From the NCBI GenBank assembly GCA_900637705.1, contig LR134390.1, positions 2,356,001 through 2,420,000 on the forward strand: 64,000 bases of DNA, written 5' to 3'. Below are positions 48,057 through 57,315 of this stretch, piece by piece (the first letter of the stretch is position 1; the number at the start of each line of letters is the position of its first letter). The notes beneath the pieces are model-generated. The model saw nothing but the letters and a program-made list of their open reading frames with translations, was not told the origin of the DNA and searched no databases. This DNA is from Fusobacterium varium. Lineage in GTDB: Bacteria > Fusobacteriota > Fusobacteriia > Fusobacteriales > Fusobacteriaceae. Both the position numbers and the translations under genes were made by a program.

Positions 48057-49177
48057 ATGCAAATCAAACATATAATCTCTAAAATCAATATAACAAATTT
48101 ATTAGGTAAAATCAAGAAATATTTTAAAAATGACCATTTTGAGAACATTAAACAGACTTTCCAAAAATTCTTAGCCTGTTCTATTGACAATTCTTTTCTC
48201 TCTCTTCAATGTCCTAATTATCATTCTACGCATAAAATTAAAGTTACTTGTAAATCTAGATTTTGTCCTTCTTACAGAAAACGTTATTCTGCTCTTTGAA
48301 CTGAAAATACTGTTGCTTCTCTTATTGATGTTAAGCACAGAAGTGTTCTTTTTACTATTCCTGAGGAACTTAGAATATTTTTCTTCTATGACAGAAACCT
48401 TTTAACTAAGCTTGCTTACGCTGTTAATGATGTTTTTAAATATCAATTTCATAACATTAAAGCGAAAAATCAAAGAGTTCATAAAATTTCAAAATATTCC
48501 CTTAAATACTTTACTAACTCTGATATCATTCATTATGGCTTGATTACCATTATTCATATTTTTGGACATAATCTTAAATGGAATCCTCATATTCATGCTA
48601 TTGTTACTTTAGGTGCTTTCAATAAAAAATACAAATTTCTTCACAAAAAATATTTTCATGTCGATTCTATTGCTGGGCAATGGAAAAAATGGTTATTGAT
48701 ATTGTTAAATCTGGGAATTATGACAACCCTAAAATTAAAGATAAAGCTTATACTGTTGCTAACCAACTTTATCGTAAAAATATAAGATTATTTTTCAATG
48801 TCGCAAAAAACGATTTAAATAATAATCGCTATGCTATTAAATATTTTGATAGATATCTTTCTAGAGCTCCCATCGCTGAATATAAAATTATTGATTTCCA
48901 TGATAATAAAGTTACTTTCTATTATGAAAGTCTTGCTGATAATAAACAAAGAATTGGACTTACTTTAGATGTAGAAACATTTCTTTCTAAATTAATTATT
49001 CACATTCCTCCTAAACATTTCAAAATGATTAGGTGCTTTGGAATCTATTCTAGAAACATTAAATCAGAGCCTAAAAATATCATAAAATCTATGAGAAAAT
49101 ACGTGTCTAAATATTCTAAATCAACTTTTTATCAACTTGAAATATGGAAAGCTTTTAATATAAATCCTTTTTTTTGA
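48057..49177 (+). pseudogene. IS91-family (HUH, Y2-type) transposase, decayed
   Basis: After adding one base at 48684-48689 the frame spans 373 residues with one in-frame TGA (48297-48299). The N-terminal zinc ribbon reads CPNYHSTHK and CKSRFCPSYRKRYSAL-stop. The family expects Cys at both Y positions, Gly at the R and Trp at the stop. All four differences are single G-to-A changes. The HUH motif is visible in WNPHIHAIVTLG, and the tyrosine/arginine region in YFDRYLSRAPIAEYKI. The C-terminus is intact in appearance (YQLEIWKAFNINPFF). IS91 elements move by rolling circle. The lost Cys residues and the stop make it inactive. Confidence 0.8.
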
Positions 49178-49258
49178 TTAATATATCTAATATGAATGCG
49201 AAATAATTAATATTTTTTATTTTTTCAACAAATTTACCAAATTATAATTTCCTAAGAA

Positions 49259-49292
49259 ATAAAAAACCCCACAAACATAAAGTTTGTGAGGT
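49259..49292 (-). terminator. Intrinsic terminator after rpsI
   Basis: CCTCACAAAC and GTTTGTGGGG pair around TTTAT, followed by TTTTTT on the minus strand. Confidence 0.88.
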
Positions 49293-49309
49293 CTGTAAAA
49301 TCCAACCAA

Positions 49310-49714
49310 TTATCTTTTTGAGAATTGAGGACTTCTTCTTGCTTTTTTCTTTCCGTATTTCTTTCTTTCTACCATTCTTGAATCTCTAGTTAAGAATCCA
49401 GCTTCTCTTAAAGCTGCTTTTAAAGTTTCATCAGAAAGTAGTAAAGCTCTTGCTACACCATGTCTAATAGCTCCAGCTTGTCCAGAGTTTCCTCCTCCAA
49501 CTACATTAACTTTTACTTCAAATTTATCTAAAGTTTCAGTTAATACTAATGGTTGTTCTACTATTCTAGAAAGAATTTGTCTTCCTCCAAAGTATTCAGC
49601 CATTGATTTTCCATTTATTTCAATTCCTTTTCCACCAGGAATTAGTCTTACTCTTGCTACAGAAGTTTTTCTTCTACCAGTTCCTCTATATTGAATCATT
49701 TCAGCCACTGTCAT
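49310..49714 (-). CDS. rpsI: 30S ribosomal protein S9
   Basis: A 134-residue ribosomal protein of normal length. The family motifs are [16 protein letters not shown] near the start, [19 protein letters not shown] and the basic tail [17 protein letters not shown], whose last Arg reaches the P-site tRNA. It lies 10 bp after rplM, the conserved L13-S9 pair. AGGGGGT precedes the ATG. Confidence 0.98.
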   Translation of the reverse strand: MTVAEMIQYRGTGRRKTSVARVRLIPGGKGIEINGKSMAEYFGGRQILSRIVEQPLVLTETLDKFEVKVNVVGGGNSGQAGAIRHGVARALLLSDETLKAALREAGFLTRDSRMVERKKYGKKKARRSPQFSKR

Positions 49715-49724
49715 TTACCCCCTA

Positions 49725-50159
49725 TTAAAATTCTACCTTTACTGGTTTTTGTGCTGTATGTGCATGTTCTGCACCTGCAAACACTCTTAATCTTGTTAGT
49801 TGTTCTCTTCCTAATTTATTTTTTGGAAGCATTCTTTTAACAGCTAGCATTAATAGTTCTTCTGGTTTTTTATCTAAGATTTCTCCTAGCTTTCTTTCTC
49901 TTAATCCACCTGGGAATCCAGAATGATTGTAATATGTTTTATCAGTTAACTTATTTCCAGTAACCATTATTTTAGCTACATTAGTAACTACTACAAAATC
50001 TCCTCCATCAATATGTGGAGTGAAAGTTAATTTGTCTTTACCCATTAATTTTTTAGCAACTTCAACTGCTAATCTACCTAATATTTGTCCTTCTGCGTCG
50101 TAATGATGCCATTCTCTAACAACATCTTCTTTTCTTTGCATAAAAGTATACTTTTTCAC
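49725..50159 (-). CDS. rplM: 50S ribosomal protein L13
   Basis: A 144-residue protein. The L13 core motifs are WHHYDAEGQILGRLAVEVAKKLMGKDK, GDFVVVTNVAKIMVTGNKL, YYNHSGFPGGLRE and AVKRMLPKNKLG. The GTG at 50159 is preferred, as GGAGG lies about 10 bases upstream; an ATG six codons later is possible. It starts the rplM-rpsI operon under a consensus promoter, with a structured leader. Confidence 0.97.
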   Translation of the reverse strand: MKKYTFMQRKEDVVREWHHYDAEGQILGRLAVEVAKKLMGKDKLTFTPHIDGGDFVVVTNVAKIMVTGNKLTDKTYYNHSGFPGGLRERKLGEILDKKPEELLMLAVKRMLPKNKLGREQLTRLRVFAGAEHAHTAQKPVKVEF

Positions 50160-50241
50160 TTTGATTTTTCCTCCTCAAATGTTATATCTTCATAATATAA
50201 CGCAACGGTCCTTTTGTGGGAAAGGTTTAATATACCTAACT
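50160..50241 (-). promoter_or_regulatory. Structured leader of rplM (possible L13 autoregulatory leader)
   Basis: The predicted 5' leader of about 75 nt contains a hairpin GTTATAT/ATATAAC close to the SD and an upstream CCTTT/AAAGG hairpin. L13 leaders that bind the protein are known in Firmicutes. Likeness here is by position and structure only. Confidence 0.35.
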
Positions 50242-50270
50242 ATTATATTCATTTTCCCTTATTATGTCAA
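50242..50270 (-). promoter_or_regulatory. Consensus sigma-70 promoter of rplM-rpsI
   Basis: On the minus strand, TTGACA (50270-50265), 17 bp and TATAAT (50247-50242): perfect hexamers with ideal spacing. Confidence 0.88.
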
Positions 50271-50279
50271 GCTTTTTCT

Positions 50280-50993
50280 TTATTTTCCCTCAGTTTTTTC
50301 AACATTTTCTTCTTCTTTTTTTTCTGTATCAGCTTCAGGCTGTTTAGGAATAGGATTTCCAAACATCCATTCAATTTGTCTTCTTATTCCTGTAAGATCA
50401 AATATTTTATCTCCAACAGTTATTCTGTCATTTTCTGGTATAGCAATATGTCCCTCTTCTAATGGAGCATTTTTATCAAGACTTATTTGAATTCTTACAG
50501 GCTCTGCATCTTCAACTGGTTTAAATTCAGTTTTAACAGTTTTTATTACTCCTTCAGCTGCTAGTATATGAGCTATTTCTTCATCAGAAAATCTTCTTTG
50601 AGGTGGATAATCAGCTATAAATAAATCTGCTGTTTGAATAAACTTTACTTTATCCTCTGCTACTTTTTCAAATATATCTATTGTATATTTTCCTCTTTCA
50701 GTTACAAGAAATTTTTCTAAATCAAGTATTTTTTTCCCTACTCCAAATGGATCTAAATATACTCCAAACTCACCTTTTGTAATTAATGTATCATCAGGTG
50801 CATTTAGTCTAACTTCAAACATTGTTGGTCTTTCTAAATCAGAAAAAGTTAGAACTATTGATAAGTTTGCCATTGGAAATGGAAACATTGGTTGAATTAA
50901 ATTATCAAAAGCTCCAAATATATCAACCATTCCTGATACTTGTGGATTTACCTGTGCTTTATATGCTGTTACAATACTCTTTAATTTTGCCAT
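50280..50993 (-). CDS. Hypothetical protein with acidic C-terminal tail
   Basis: A 237-residue soluble protein that I cannot name. The N-terminal part (about 1-130) is a mixed alpha/beta domain (VSGMVDIFGAFDNLIQPMF, LERPTMFEVRLNAPDD, FGVYLDPFGVGKK), reminiscent of small beta-sandwich proteins such as those grouped as DUF6941. A middle region (PPQRRFSDEEIAHILAAEG) and a Lys/Glu-rich tail (TEKKEEENVEKTEGK) follow. No signal peptide, membrane segment or catalytic motif was seen. AAGGGGTAAGAG precedes the ATG. It lies upstream of the rplM promoter on the same strand. Confidence 0.7.
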   Translation of the reverse strand: MAKLKSIVTAYKAQVNPQVSGMVDIFGAFDNLIQPMFPFPMANLSIVLTFSDLERPTMFEVRLNAPDDTLITKGEFGVYLDPFGVGKKILDLEKFLVTERGKYTIDIFEKVAEDKVKFIQTADLFIADYPPQRRFSDEEIAHILAAEGVIKTVKTEFKPVEDAEPVRIQISLDKNAPLEEGHIAIPENDRITVGDKIFDLTGIRRQIEWMFGNPIPKQPEADTEKKEEENVEKTEGK

Positions 50994-51100
50994 TACTCTT
51001 ACCCCTTTTTTTGCTTTTTATTTTACACTTAGCTTTAATATACCATATTTTTATTTATTTTGTAAATAGTTACAACTATATTTTAAAATATTCCTGAAAT

Positions 51101-51131
51101 AAAAAAGAGAATCCTTTTAGTGATTCTCTCT
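51101..51131 (-). terminator. Intrinsic terminator
   Basis: AGAGAATC and GATTCTCT pair perfectly around an 8-nt loop, with TTTTTT on the minus strand. It ends the unit 51463-51148. Confidence 0.8.
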
Positions 51132-51147
51132 TCCATTCTTAGCTATT

Positions 51148-51423
51148 TTATAAAATAATTTCGATTTTTATTATCTGAAATTTTCCATCTAAATCTTCAG
51201 ATAATATTACTTTAGCAATATGTTCCATCTCATCATTTCCTTCTTGTGTTAGTTTACAAATAACAGCATGATTCGTTCCTCTTACAATTTGATATCCACA
51301 ATATAATACAGGTATATATTTAGCTCCTACCATACCATTAAAAGCTTCCTTAAATCCTGCTGCTATTTTCTGAGGCAACTCGCATGCTTCTATATCTGCT
51401 ATTTTCCAACCACCAACCATCAT
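51148..51423 (-). CDS. Small cystatin-like protein (QxVxG motif)
   Basis: A 91-residue protein with VGGWKIADIE at its start and YCGYQIVRGTNHAVICKL in the middle. The G near the N-terminus, the QIVRG element and the following beta strand match the cystatin pattern (Gly, QxVxG), a fold that in eukaryotes inhibits papain-like proteases. There is no signal peptide, so a secreted inhibitor role is doubtful, and the likeness may only be structural. AGGAGG precedes the ATG. It follows the small acidic gene at 51463 by 39 bp in what looks like a two-gene unit. Confidence 0.6.
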   Translation of the reverse strand: MMVGGWKIADIEACELPQKIAAGFKEAFNGMVGAKYIPVLYCGYQIVRGTNHAVICKLTQEGNDEMEHIAKVILSEDLDGKFQIIKIEIIL

Positions 51424-51462
51424 ATAATCCTCCTATAAAAATTTATTTGCTTTTATACTGAA

Positions 51463-51666
51463 CTACTTAGCTTTGCTAGTGTCTATACTTACTACATATC
51501 CATCTTCTTCAAACTCTACATCATCTAAATCTAATCCATACTCTTCTAAATATCCCTGCTCGATAGTCTGATCTAATCCACCATCCCAAAAATATGCCAT
51601 AAAACGTTCTGCTAATTCATCTGCACGTTCTCCTCTAAATTTAAAAGTAAATGTTCTTTCTTTCAT
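51463..51666 (-). CDS. Small acidic hypothetical protein
   Basis: A 67-residue acidic protein (FKFRGERADELAERFMAYFWDGGLDQTIEQ, then DLDDVEFEEDGYVVSI) that I do not recognise. It is predicted cytoplasmic and has no Cys or His. The ATG at 51666 directly follows AGGAGGTACTC; an ATG eleven codons upstream lacks an SD. It is followed by the cystatin-like gene. Confidence 0.6.
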   Translation of the reverse strand: MKERTFTFKFRGERADELAERFMAYFWDGGLDQTIEQGYLEEYGLDLDDVEFEEDGYVVSIDTSKAK

Positions 51667-51859
51667 TTGAGTACCTCCTGAATTTTTATATTTACACAAC
51701 TATTAATAATACACTATATACTACAAATTTAGAAAAAATCAATACTTTATTTTAACTTTCTCAAAAAGAAAAGAATTGAAATCTTTATTTACTAGTTTTT
51801 ATTCTAAAATTTATTTTTTATCAATTTATCAACTATTAATTTTGCTTCTATATTCAGTT

Positions 51860-51930
51860 AAAAAAAATGAGAGTATGCCTCAGCAAAACTACCTTTTTAT
51901 AAACAATTTTGCTTTTTGGCTACTCTCATA
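51860..51930 (-). terminator. Long terminator hairpin after the flavoprotein gene
   Basis: ATGAGAGTA and TACTCTCAT form the base of a long stem (inner GCC/GGC and AGCAAAA/TTTTGCT pairs), followed by TTTTTTTT on the minus strand. Confidence 0.8.
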
Positions 51931-51937
51931 CTATTTT

Positions 51938-53680
51938 TTATTTTTCTTTAGCTGCATTTTCTCCAGCTATTCTACCAAATACAGTTATATCTGCTAAAGC
52001 ATTTCCTCCAAGTCTATTAGTTCCATGGATTCCTCCAGTAACTTCTCCAGCTGCATACAATCCTGGAATTGGATTTCCTTTAGTATTTATAACTTGAGCT
52101 TTTTCATTTATTTCTACTCCACCCATAGTATGATGTACAGTAGGAATACGTGGTCCAGCATAATAAGGTGCTTTATCAAACTTTATTCCAAAAAGTTTTC
52201 TTCCAAATGGATCTTTTTTAGTATCCACACTTTGGTTGTAGTCTGCAATAGTCTTTTTAAGATTATCAGCAGGAACTCCTATTTTTTCAGCAAGTTCATC
52301 TAAAGTATCTGCTTTTACAGCTCTACCAGCTTTTATTAAATCACCTATAGGTTCATTAAAGTTATTTTTAGTTTCCAATGTAGGATAAACTTTTGAATCT
52401 ACTATTACCCACATAAAGGCATCTTTCTGTTTGAAAAGAGCATTTGTCATAACATCTCTTCTTTCATCTTCTGCTACAAAACGTTTTCCATCTTTATTTA
52501 CAAATATTCTATCTTCAACAGTAGTTTCTATATTTCCACTCAAGCTTCCTGTTACAGGATCTCCCATAGGAAGAAGCTGTATATCTTCCATTCCTATTAA
52601 TCTAGCTCCTATTTTTTCAGCCATTTTTATTCCTGTTCCATCTCCACCTGGGTGATTAGTTGTAAGAATATTTTCTGTTAAATTAGAATTAAATTTCTGT
52701 CTATATTCTACATCTCCTGCAAATCCACCAGTAGCAAGAACAACTGCTTTTTTAGCATTGAACACAATTTTATTTTTTGCATCTTCAGCTTTTACCCCAG
52801 TTACTTTTCCATTTTTTACAATAAAATCTTTTGCTTCTGTTTCATAAAAAATCATTATTCCATTTTTTTCAGCAAAATCTTTATGTGCAAGAATCATTCC
52901 AGTTCCTACAGGTGTAGTAGGTTTATGACTTCTTGGATAAAGAGCTCCCAACACTGTAAATACTTCATCTTTGAAAGTCATTCCTAAACTTTCCAACCAT
53001 TCCAATGCTGGATAAGCATTTTCAACAAGTATTCTTACAAGTTTTGGATTTCCTTTTTTATCTCCACCCTCATATGTTTGCTGATAATGAAGTTCTATTG
53101 AGTCTTCTATTCCTTGTGGTATTTGTCTTTTAGGATCAACAGCATTATATGCTCCACCTGCTAATACAGTATTTCCTCCCAATCTAGGCATTTTCTCTAT
53201 TAGAATAACACTTGCTCCATTTTGTTTAGCTGATGTAGCAGCAGCAAGTCCTGCTCCTCCTCCACCAATAACTACAACATCTGCAATATATTCTTTATTT
53301 CCCTTTTTTATTTCAGGAGCTGGAACTCTCTTTCTGAGTTCTTTTACATCTCCACCAGCTTCTTTTACTGCATTAGTTATTGCAGTAAGAACTCCTCTGC
53401 TGCTTACTGTTGCTCCTGCTACAGTATCTACACCAAGGCTCTGTTTTTTTAGTACCATTTCTGGTATTCTTTCAATTGCTACACTTGATATAAATGGTGT
53501 TTCTTTGTTAGGAAGAACTTTTATATCCTCTATCCTATCTTTTGATACAGTTACTTCTACCTCTATTTTCCCTCCATAACCAGCAGCTTCACCTTTATAG
53601 CTTCCTGGTTCATAAGAAAATGAAAAGGCAGAAAGAAACATCATTAAAACAACTAATAAAATATTTCTTATCTTTCCCAT
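51938..53680 (-). CDS. Exported fumarate reductase-like flavoprotein (FMN-binding domain + FAD_binding_2)
   Basis: A 580-residue protein. It starts with a signal peptide (MGKIRNILLVVLMMFLSAFSFS). An FMN-binding domain follows (about 25-110), whose DTVAGATVSS motif is the ApbE flavinylation site (covalent FMN on Thr). An FAD-dependent reductase domain is next (VVVIGGGGAGLAAATSA, LGGNTVLAGGAYNA, HHTMGGVEINEKAQV, GTNRLGGNALAD). Relatives reduce fumarate, urocanate or other enoates outside the inner membrane, using electrons passed through flavins. No haem motifs (CxxCH) are present. AGGAGG precedes the ATG at 53680. The specific acceptor is unknown. Confidence 0.9.
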   Translation of the reverse strand: MGKIRNILLVVLMMFLSAFSFSYEPGSYKGEAAGYGGKIEVEVTVSKDRIEDIKVLPNKETPFISSVAIERIPEMVLKKQSLGVDTVAGATVSSRGVLTAITNAVKEAGGDVKELRKRVPAPEIKKGNKEYIADVVVIGGGGAGLAAATSAKQNGASVILIEKMPRLGGNTVLAGGAYNAVDPKRQIPQGIEDSIELHYQQTYEGGDKKGNPKLVRILVENAYPALEWLESLGMTFKDEVFTVLGALYPRSHKPTTPVGTGMILAHKDFAEKNGIMIFYETEAKDFIVKNGKVTGVKAEDAKNKIVFNAKKAVVLATGGFAGDVEYRQKFNSNLTENILTTNHPGGDGTGIKMAEKIGARLIGMEDIQLLPMGDPVTGSLSGNIETTVEDRIFVNKDGKRFVAEDERRDVMTNALFKQKDAFMWVIVDSKVYPTLETKNNFNEPIGDLIKAGRAVKADTLDELAEKIGVPADNLKKTIADYNQSVDTKKDPFGRKLFGIKFDKAPYYAGPRIPTVHHTMGGVEINEKAQVINTKGNPIPGLYAAGEVTGGIHGTNRLGGNALADITVFGRIAGENAAKEK

Positions 53681-53767
53681 ATTCCCTCCTAATATTTTAA
53701 TATACTCTTCTAATATTATATTAGGTTTAAAATATTTGGTCAAGGATTATTATTGTTCACATTTTCA

Positions 53768-55491
53768 TCATTTAGAAATATAAAACTCAAATGTTGTTCC
53801 TTTTCCTTCCTCTGAAATAACAGATATTTTTCCACCATATTTTTCTACAAGACTTTTTACAATTGCAAGACCTAATCCTGTTCCTCCAAGGTTACTTGTT
53901 CTCGCTCTGTCCACTCTATAAAACCTTTCAAAAATTTTATACTGTTCATCTGCTGGTATCCCTATTCCATTATCTGAAACTGAAAAGTTATACCTATCTA
54001 ATCCTTCTGTTATTTTTACTTTTATTTTAGGATTCTCAGATTTATTGTATATAATTCCATTTTCAATAAGATTTTTCAATATCATTGTTATTTTATCAAA
54101 ATCGACTCTGATATAGCTATTTTCATCTGTTACATCTATCTGATATTCAATAGAAGCATTTTTATTTTTAAGAAGTATTTCCATAGTTGTCTGAATATTA
54201 TTCTTTATTTTTTCAATACTTACTTGTGTTACATTTAATATATTTGAATTCTCTATTTTTGATATATTCAAAAAATCCAAAACTATATTTTCTAATTTTT
54301 CTACATTTCCTTTGATTACATTCAAAAATTTTTCTCTCATTGGATCTGGTGCATCTTCAAGAGCTATGAGATATCCTTTTATATTTGTAAGAGGTGTTTT
54401 TAACTCATGACTTACATTACTGATAAAATTTTTCTGTACCTCCACAGCTTTCCTTGTACTTGTAATATCTTTTATAGTAATAAGAACTTGATTGCTAAAT
54501 TCAAGCTGTTTTAAGGTTACTATAAAAAATCTTTTCAAGCCTTGAACATATATTTCCTCTTTTACATTTGTTTTTTCATTGACACCTTTTTTTATTATAT
54601 CTATTATTTCAATATATTTGATGCACTCTAAATATTTCTCTCTAGTTGAATCTACAAGATAACTCAAAACATTATTTTTTACAACAAACTTTCCTTCACT
54701 GTTTAGTAATCCTATAAAAATATCAACAGAAGAAATTACTAAAGACAGTGTTTTTCTTTCTCTTTCCAATCGCTCAATATTTTTTAGATTTCTTCCCTGC
54801 CACTCTTTTAAAATATCCCAAAATTCGAAGAACCATTTTTCTTCTTTGAGATAGTTTATTTTTTCCTTTTCTCCAACTTCAAGAAATCTTTTCATTTTTT
54901 TATTTTATTATAGAAATCTCTTTTTATATAATTCTTATAGAAAAAATGAATAGCAAAATTTAATACTAAAAAAAACATTATCTGAACAAATAAAAATTCT
55001 CTTATCTGTCTAATTTCCTTTGAATAGTCGCTAGATGTTCTTATTATATATTTTTCACCAAAATCATTAGTAAAACTTGTTGTATAATAAGCAAGCTGAT
55101 ATCCCAAAGTTTTGCTTTTTCTAATAGCAAATCCCTCTTCTCCATTAATAGCTTCCTGTACTTCTGCTCTTTTCAGATGATTGTCCATATATTCTTCTCT
55201 ATCTATATTTTTAGAATCAAAAACAACATTTCCATTATAATCTATTAATGTAAATCTAAGATCACTTTCTGAAAACACTTCTTTATATTTATCGTGTCTA
55301 TAATCTTCTGCCAGCCTCTTAATTAAAATATTATCCTGTTTTAAATTCTGTTTTACTCTTTGTTGATAAAGATTTGAAAGAATAGTTGAATTGAGGCTGA
55401 TAAATATCCCTTCTATAATCAATATCATTATCAACGTGATTATCTCTTTTCTTCTAATTTGTATCCCACTCCTTTCACAGTTTTTATACAT
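53768..55491 (-). CDS. phoR: Phosphate-regulon sensor histidine kinase (PhoR-like), frame broken at an A7 run
   Basis: With one base added at 54895-54901 the frames 55491-54892 and 54895-53768 become one kinase of about 574 residues, joining KIKK to MKRFLEVGEK. Order: a first membrane helix (ITLIMILIIEGIFISL), an extracytoplasmic domain (about 40-160), a second helix, a PAS-like region, HisKA with the phospho-accepting His in FISNVSHELKTPLTNI, and HATPase with NLIENGIIYN, DNGIGIP and GGTGLGLAIV. As written, the kinase half would be cut off from its membrane part. The start is unclear: the frame overlaps phoB by about 50 bp and ATG 55491 lacks an SD. Confidence 0.87.
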
Positions 55492-56120
55492 TCAGACAAT
55501 TCAGGTATTTTATCTCTTAATTTTGATATATACACATCAACAGTTCTATCCCCTGTGTAATAATTGCTGTTCCAGACTTTGTCCAATATTCTTTCTCTTG
55601 TAATAACTAAATCTTTATTTTTAACAAGAAGAAGCAAAAGATCATACTCTTTTTTTGAAAGCTCCACCTCTTCTCCATTAGCTATCACTATATGTCTGCT
55701 TTCATCAATTTCTATATCCTTAAATCTATATCTTTCATTTTTAATTTCTCTATCTGTTGTTTTAAGAAATTTTTTTATTCTCAAAACAAGTTCTCTGGGA
55801 TCAAAAGGTTTTTTCATATAATCATCTGCACCTATCTCAAGTCCATCTAATACATCTTCTATTTCTGTTTTTGCAGTAAGCATTATTATCACTGGCTCTC
55901 CATATTCAGAAGATATATCCCTCACAATTTTTGTGAAATTTTTTCCATCTAAATTAGGTAGCATCAAATCAAGAACAACCAACTCATTTTTATTTTCCTT
56001 AAGTAGTTTCAATCCTTCCAATCCATCAGAGGCTCTATCTACTTCATATCCTTCTTTTATTAGAAAATATGTTATTAATTCCTGTATCTCTTTATCATCT
56101 TCTACAACCAGAATTCTCAT
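55440..56120 (-). CDS. phoB: Phosphate-regulon response regulator (PhoB-like, OmpR family)
   Basis: A 226-residue regulator with a receiver domain (phospho-acceptor D51 in VVLDLMLPNLDG, K in YMKKPFDP) and a C-terminal winged helix (SKKEYDLLLLLVKNKDLVITRERIL, VDVYISKLRDKI). When phosphorylated by PhoR it binds the 11-bp Pho units at 57170-57235 and activates pst genes (family knowledge plus the site in this window). It lies 111 bp after pstS on the same strand, past a terminator, and overlaps phoR. Confidence 0.93.
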   Translation of the reverse strand: MRILVVEDDKEIQELITYFLIKEGYEVDRASDGLEGLKLLKENKNELVVLDLMLPNLDGKNFTKIVRDISSEYGEPVIIMLTAKTEIEDVLDGLEIGADDYMKKPFDPRELVLRIKKFLKTTDREIKNERYRFKDIEIDESRHIVIANGEEVELSKKEYDLLLLLVKNKDLVITRERILDKVWNSNYYTGDRTVDVYISKLRDKIPELSECIKTVKGVGYKLEEKR

Positions 56121-56165
56121 CTGAGTCCCCCTGTTTTATTTTTTATTTTTATTTTAATTATATCA

Positions 56166-56205
56166 TAAAAAAGCCCACTTAAAAATCTCCTTTAAGTGAG
56201 CTTTG
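56166..56205 (-). terminator. Intrinsic terminator after pstS
   Basis: AAGCTCACTTAAA and TTTAAGTGGGCTT pair around GGAGAT, followed by TTTT on the minus strand. It separates pstS from phoBR. Confidence 0.85.
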
Positions 56206-56231
56206 ATAATAATCCCATTTTTCAGTCAATG

Positions 56232-57083
56232 CTATTTTACAGGTACAAATCCTTCATTTTTGATTATTTCTTGTCCCTTTGGAGATACTGCATAATCAAC
56301 TAGCTCCTTAACAACTCCTTCTCTAGCACTGTCTGCATACCAGAAAACTTCTCTAGCTATTGGATATGTTTTATTTAATACATTTTCTGGAGTAGCTGCT
56401 ACTCCATCTACTGTTACAGCTTCTACTGATGAATCCATATATCCCATACCTATGTAACCTATTGCATATTTATTAGCTTTTATTTCCTGTTTTATCGCTT
56501 CATTAGAAGGCATATATAGAGTTTTAGCCCCATACTCTTGAGTTCCTTTAGAGTTTCCTTCTCTGATTATATGCTCCTTAAAGAATTCATGTGTCCCTGA
56601 TGAAGAATCTCTTGATAAAACAACTATTTCTGCATCATCTCCACCTAATTCCTTCCAGTTAGTAATTTCTCCTCTAAATACTTTTCCTAGAGTTTTATCA
56701 TCAATATCTTTTATTGGATTTGTCTTATTAGCTATTATTGTAATTCCATCAAATCCAACTACAATTTCTTCTACATTTATTCCTTTAGCTTTAGCCTGTT
56801 CAATCTCTTTGTCCTTAATATTTCTTGATGCCATTGCTATATCAGTAGTTTTATTTATTAATGCTGATATTCCTACTCCCGATCCTCCACCAGTTACTGC
56901 TATTCTTGCACCTTTGTTCTCGCTCATAAATTTTTCAGCTATGGCTTGAGATGCATTCAATATAGTATCAGAACCTTTTACTTGAACAACACCTGATTTT
57001 GCCTCAGCTCTTTGCCCTAATCCTATCCCTCCCATAACTATCAATGCTGCTATTAACCCTTTTTTTAAAAAATTTTTTCTCAT
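56232..57083 (-). CDS. pstS: Phosphate ABC transporter substrate-binding protein
   Basis: A 283-residue protein with a signal peptide ending GQRAEA and no lipobox. Phosphate-binding signatures are VKGSDTILN, GGGSGVGISALINKTTDIAMASR and LSRDSSSGTHEFF. It captures phosphate in the periplasm for PstCAB. It is divergent from pstC, sharing the Pho-box region. AAGGAGGT precedes the ATG. The separate orientation of pstS allows much higher expression than the membrane parts. Confidence 0.96.
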   Translation of the reverse strand: MRKNFLKKGLIAALIVMGGIGLGQRAEAKSGVVQVKGSDTILNASQAIAEKFMSENKGARIAVTGGGSGVGISALINKTTDIAMASRNIKDKEIEQAKAKGINVEEIVVGFDGITIIANKTNPIKDIDDKTLGKVFRGEITNWKELGGDDAEIVVLSRDSSSGTHEFFKEHIIREGNSKGTQEYGAKTLYMPSNEAIKQEIKANKYAIGYIGMGYMDSSVEAVTVDGVAATPENVLNKTYPIAREVFWYADSAREGVVKELVDYAVSPKGQEIIKNEGFVPVK

Positions 57084-57169
57084 AGTTTTACCTCCTTGGT
57101 ATATCTTAAATTAATTTTTTTCATCTTTACAATCCAACTATATATCTCTTTTGTTAATCGATTATTAAA

Positions 57170-57235
57170 TTACTGTAAAATTACTGTAAAATTTTTTTTA
57201 CATCATTTTTACATTGGTTTAATATTCATTTTACA
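57170..57235. promoter_or_regulatory. Array of six 11-bp Pho-box units
   Basis: Consecutive 11-bp units are seen: TTACTGTAAAA twice, TTTTTTTTACA, TCATTTTTACA, TTGGTTTAATA and TTCATTTTACA. The first two read as TTTTACAGTAA on the minus strand (towards pstS); the others have TTTACA on the plus strand (towards pstC). PhoB dimers bind direct repeats of this kind with an 11-bp step. The array lies in the 232-bp gap between pstS and pstC. Confidence 0.8.
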
Positions 57236-57315
57236 TAATGGCTTTAAGATTATTATAAATAGATAATATTAAATACATAAATGTTTATAAATTCTTTATT
57301 CATATAGGAGGTATC

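Larger units (their letters stand above)
47969..49180 (+). mobile_element. IS91-like element relic
   Basis: The transposase relic plus the hairpins at its left define the minimal element. No terminal inverted repeats are expected for this family, and the right end was not found. It lies between the helicase-nuclease operon and the housekeeping rplM-rpsI genes, at the edge of an accessory region. Confidence 0.55.

Noticed and set aside
54892-55491. A separate membrane sensor protein upstream of a soluble kinase
   Set aside because: The ATGA junction looks like coupled genes, but one base in the A7 run fuses both into a normal PhoR, and a PhoR kinase without membrane helices would be unusual.
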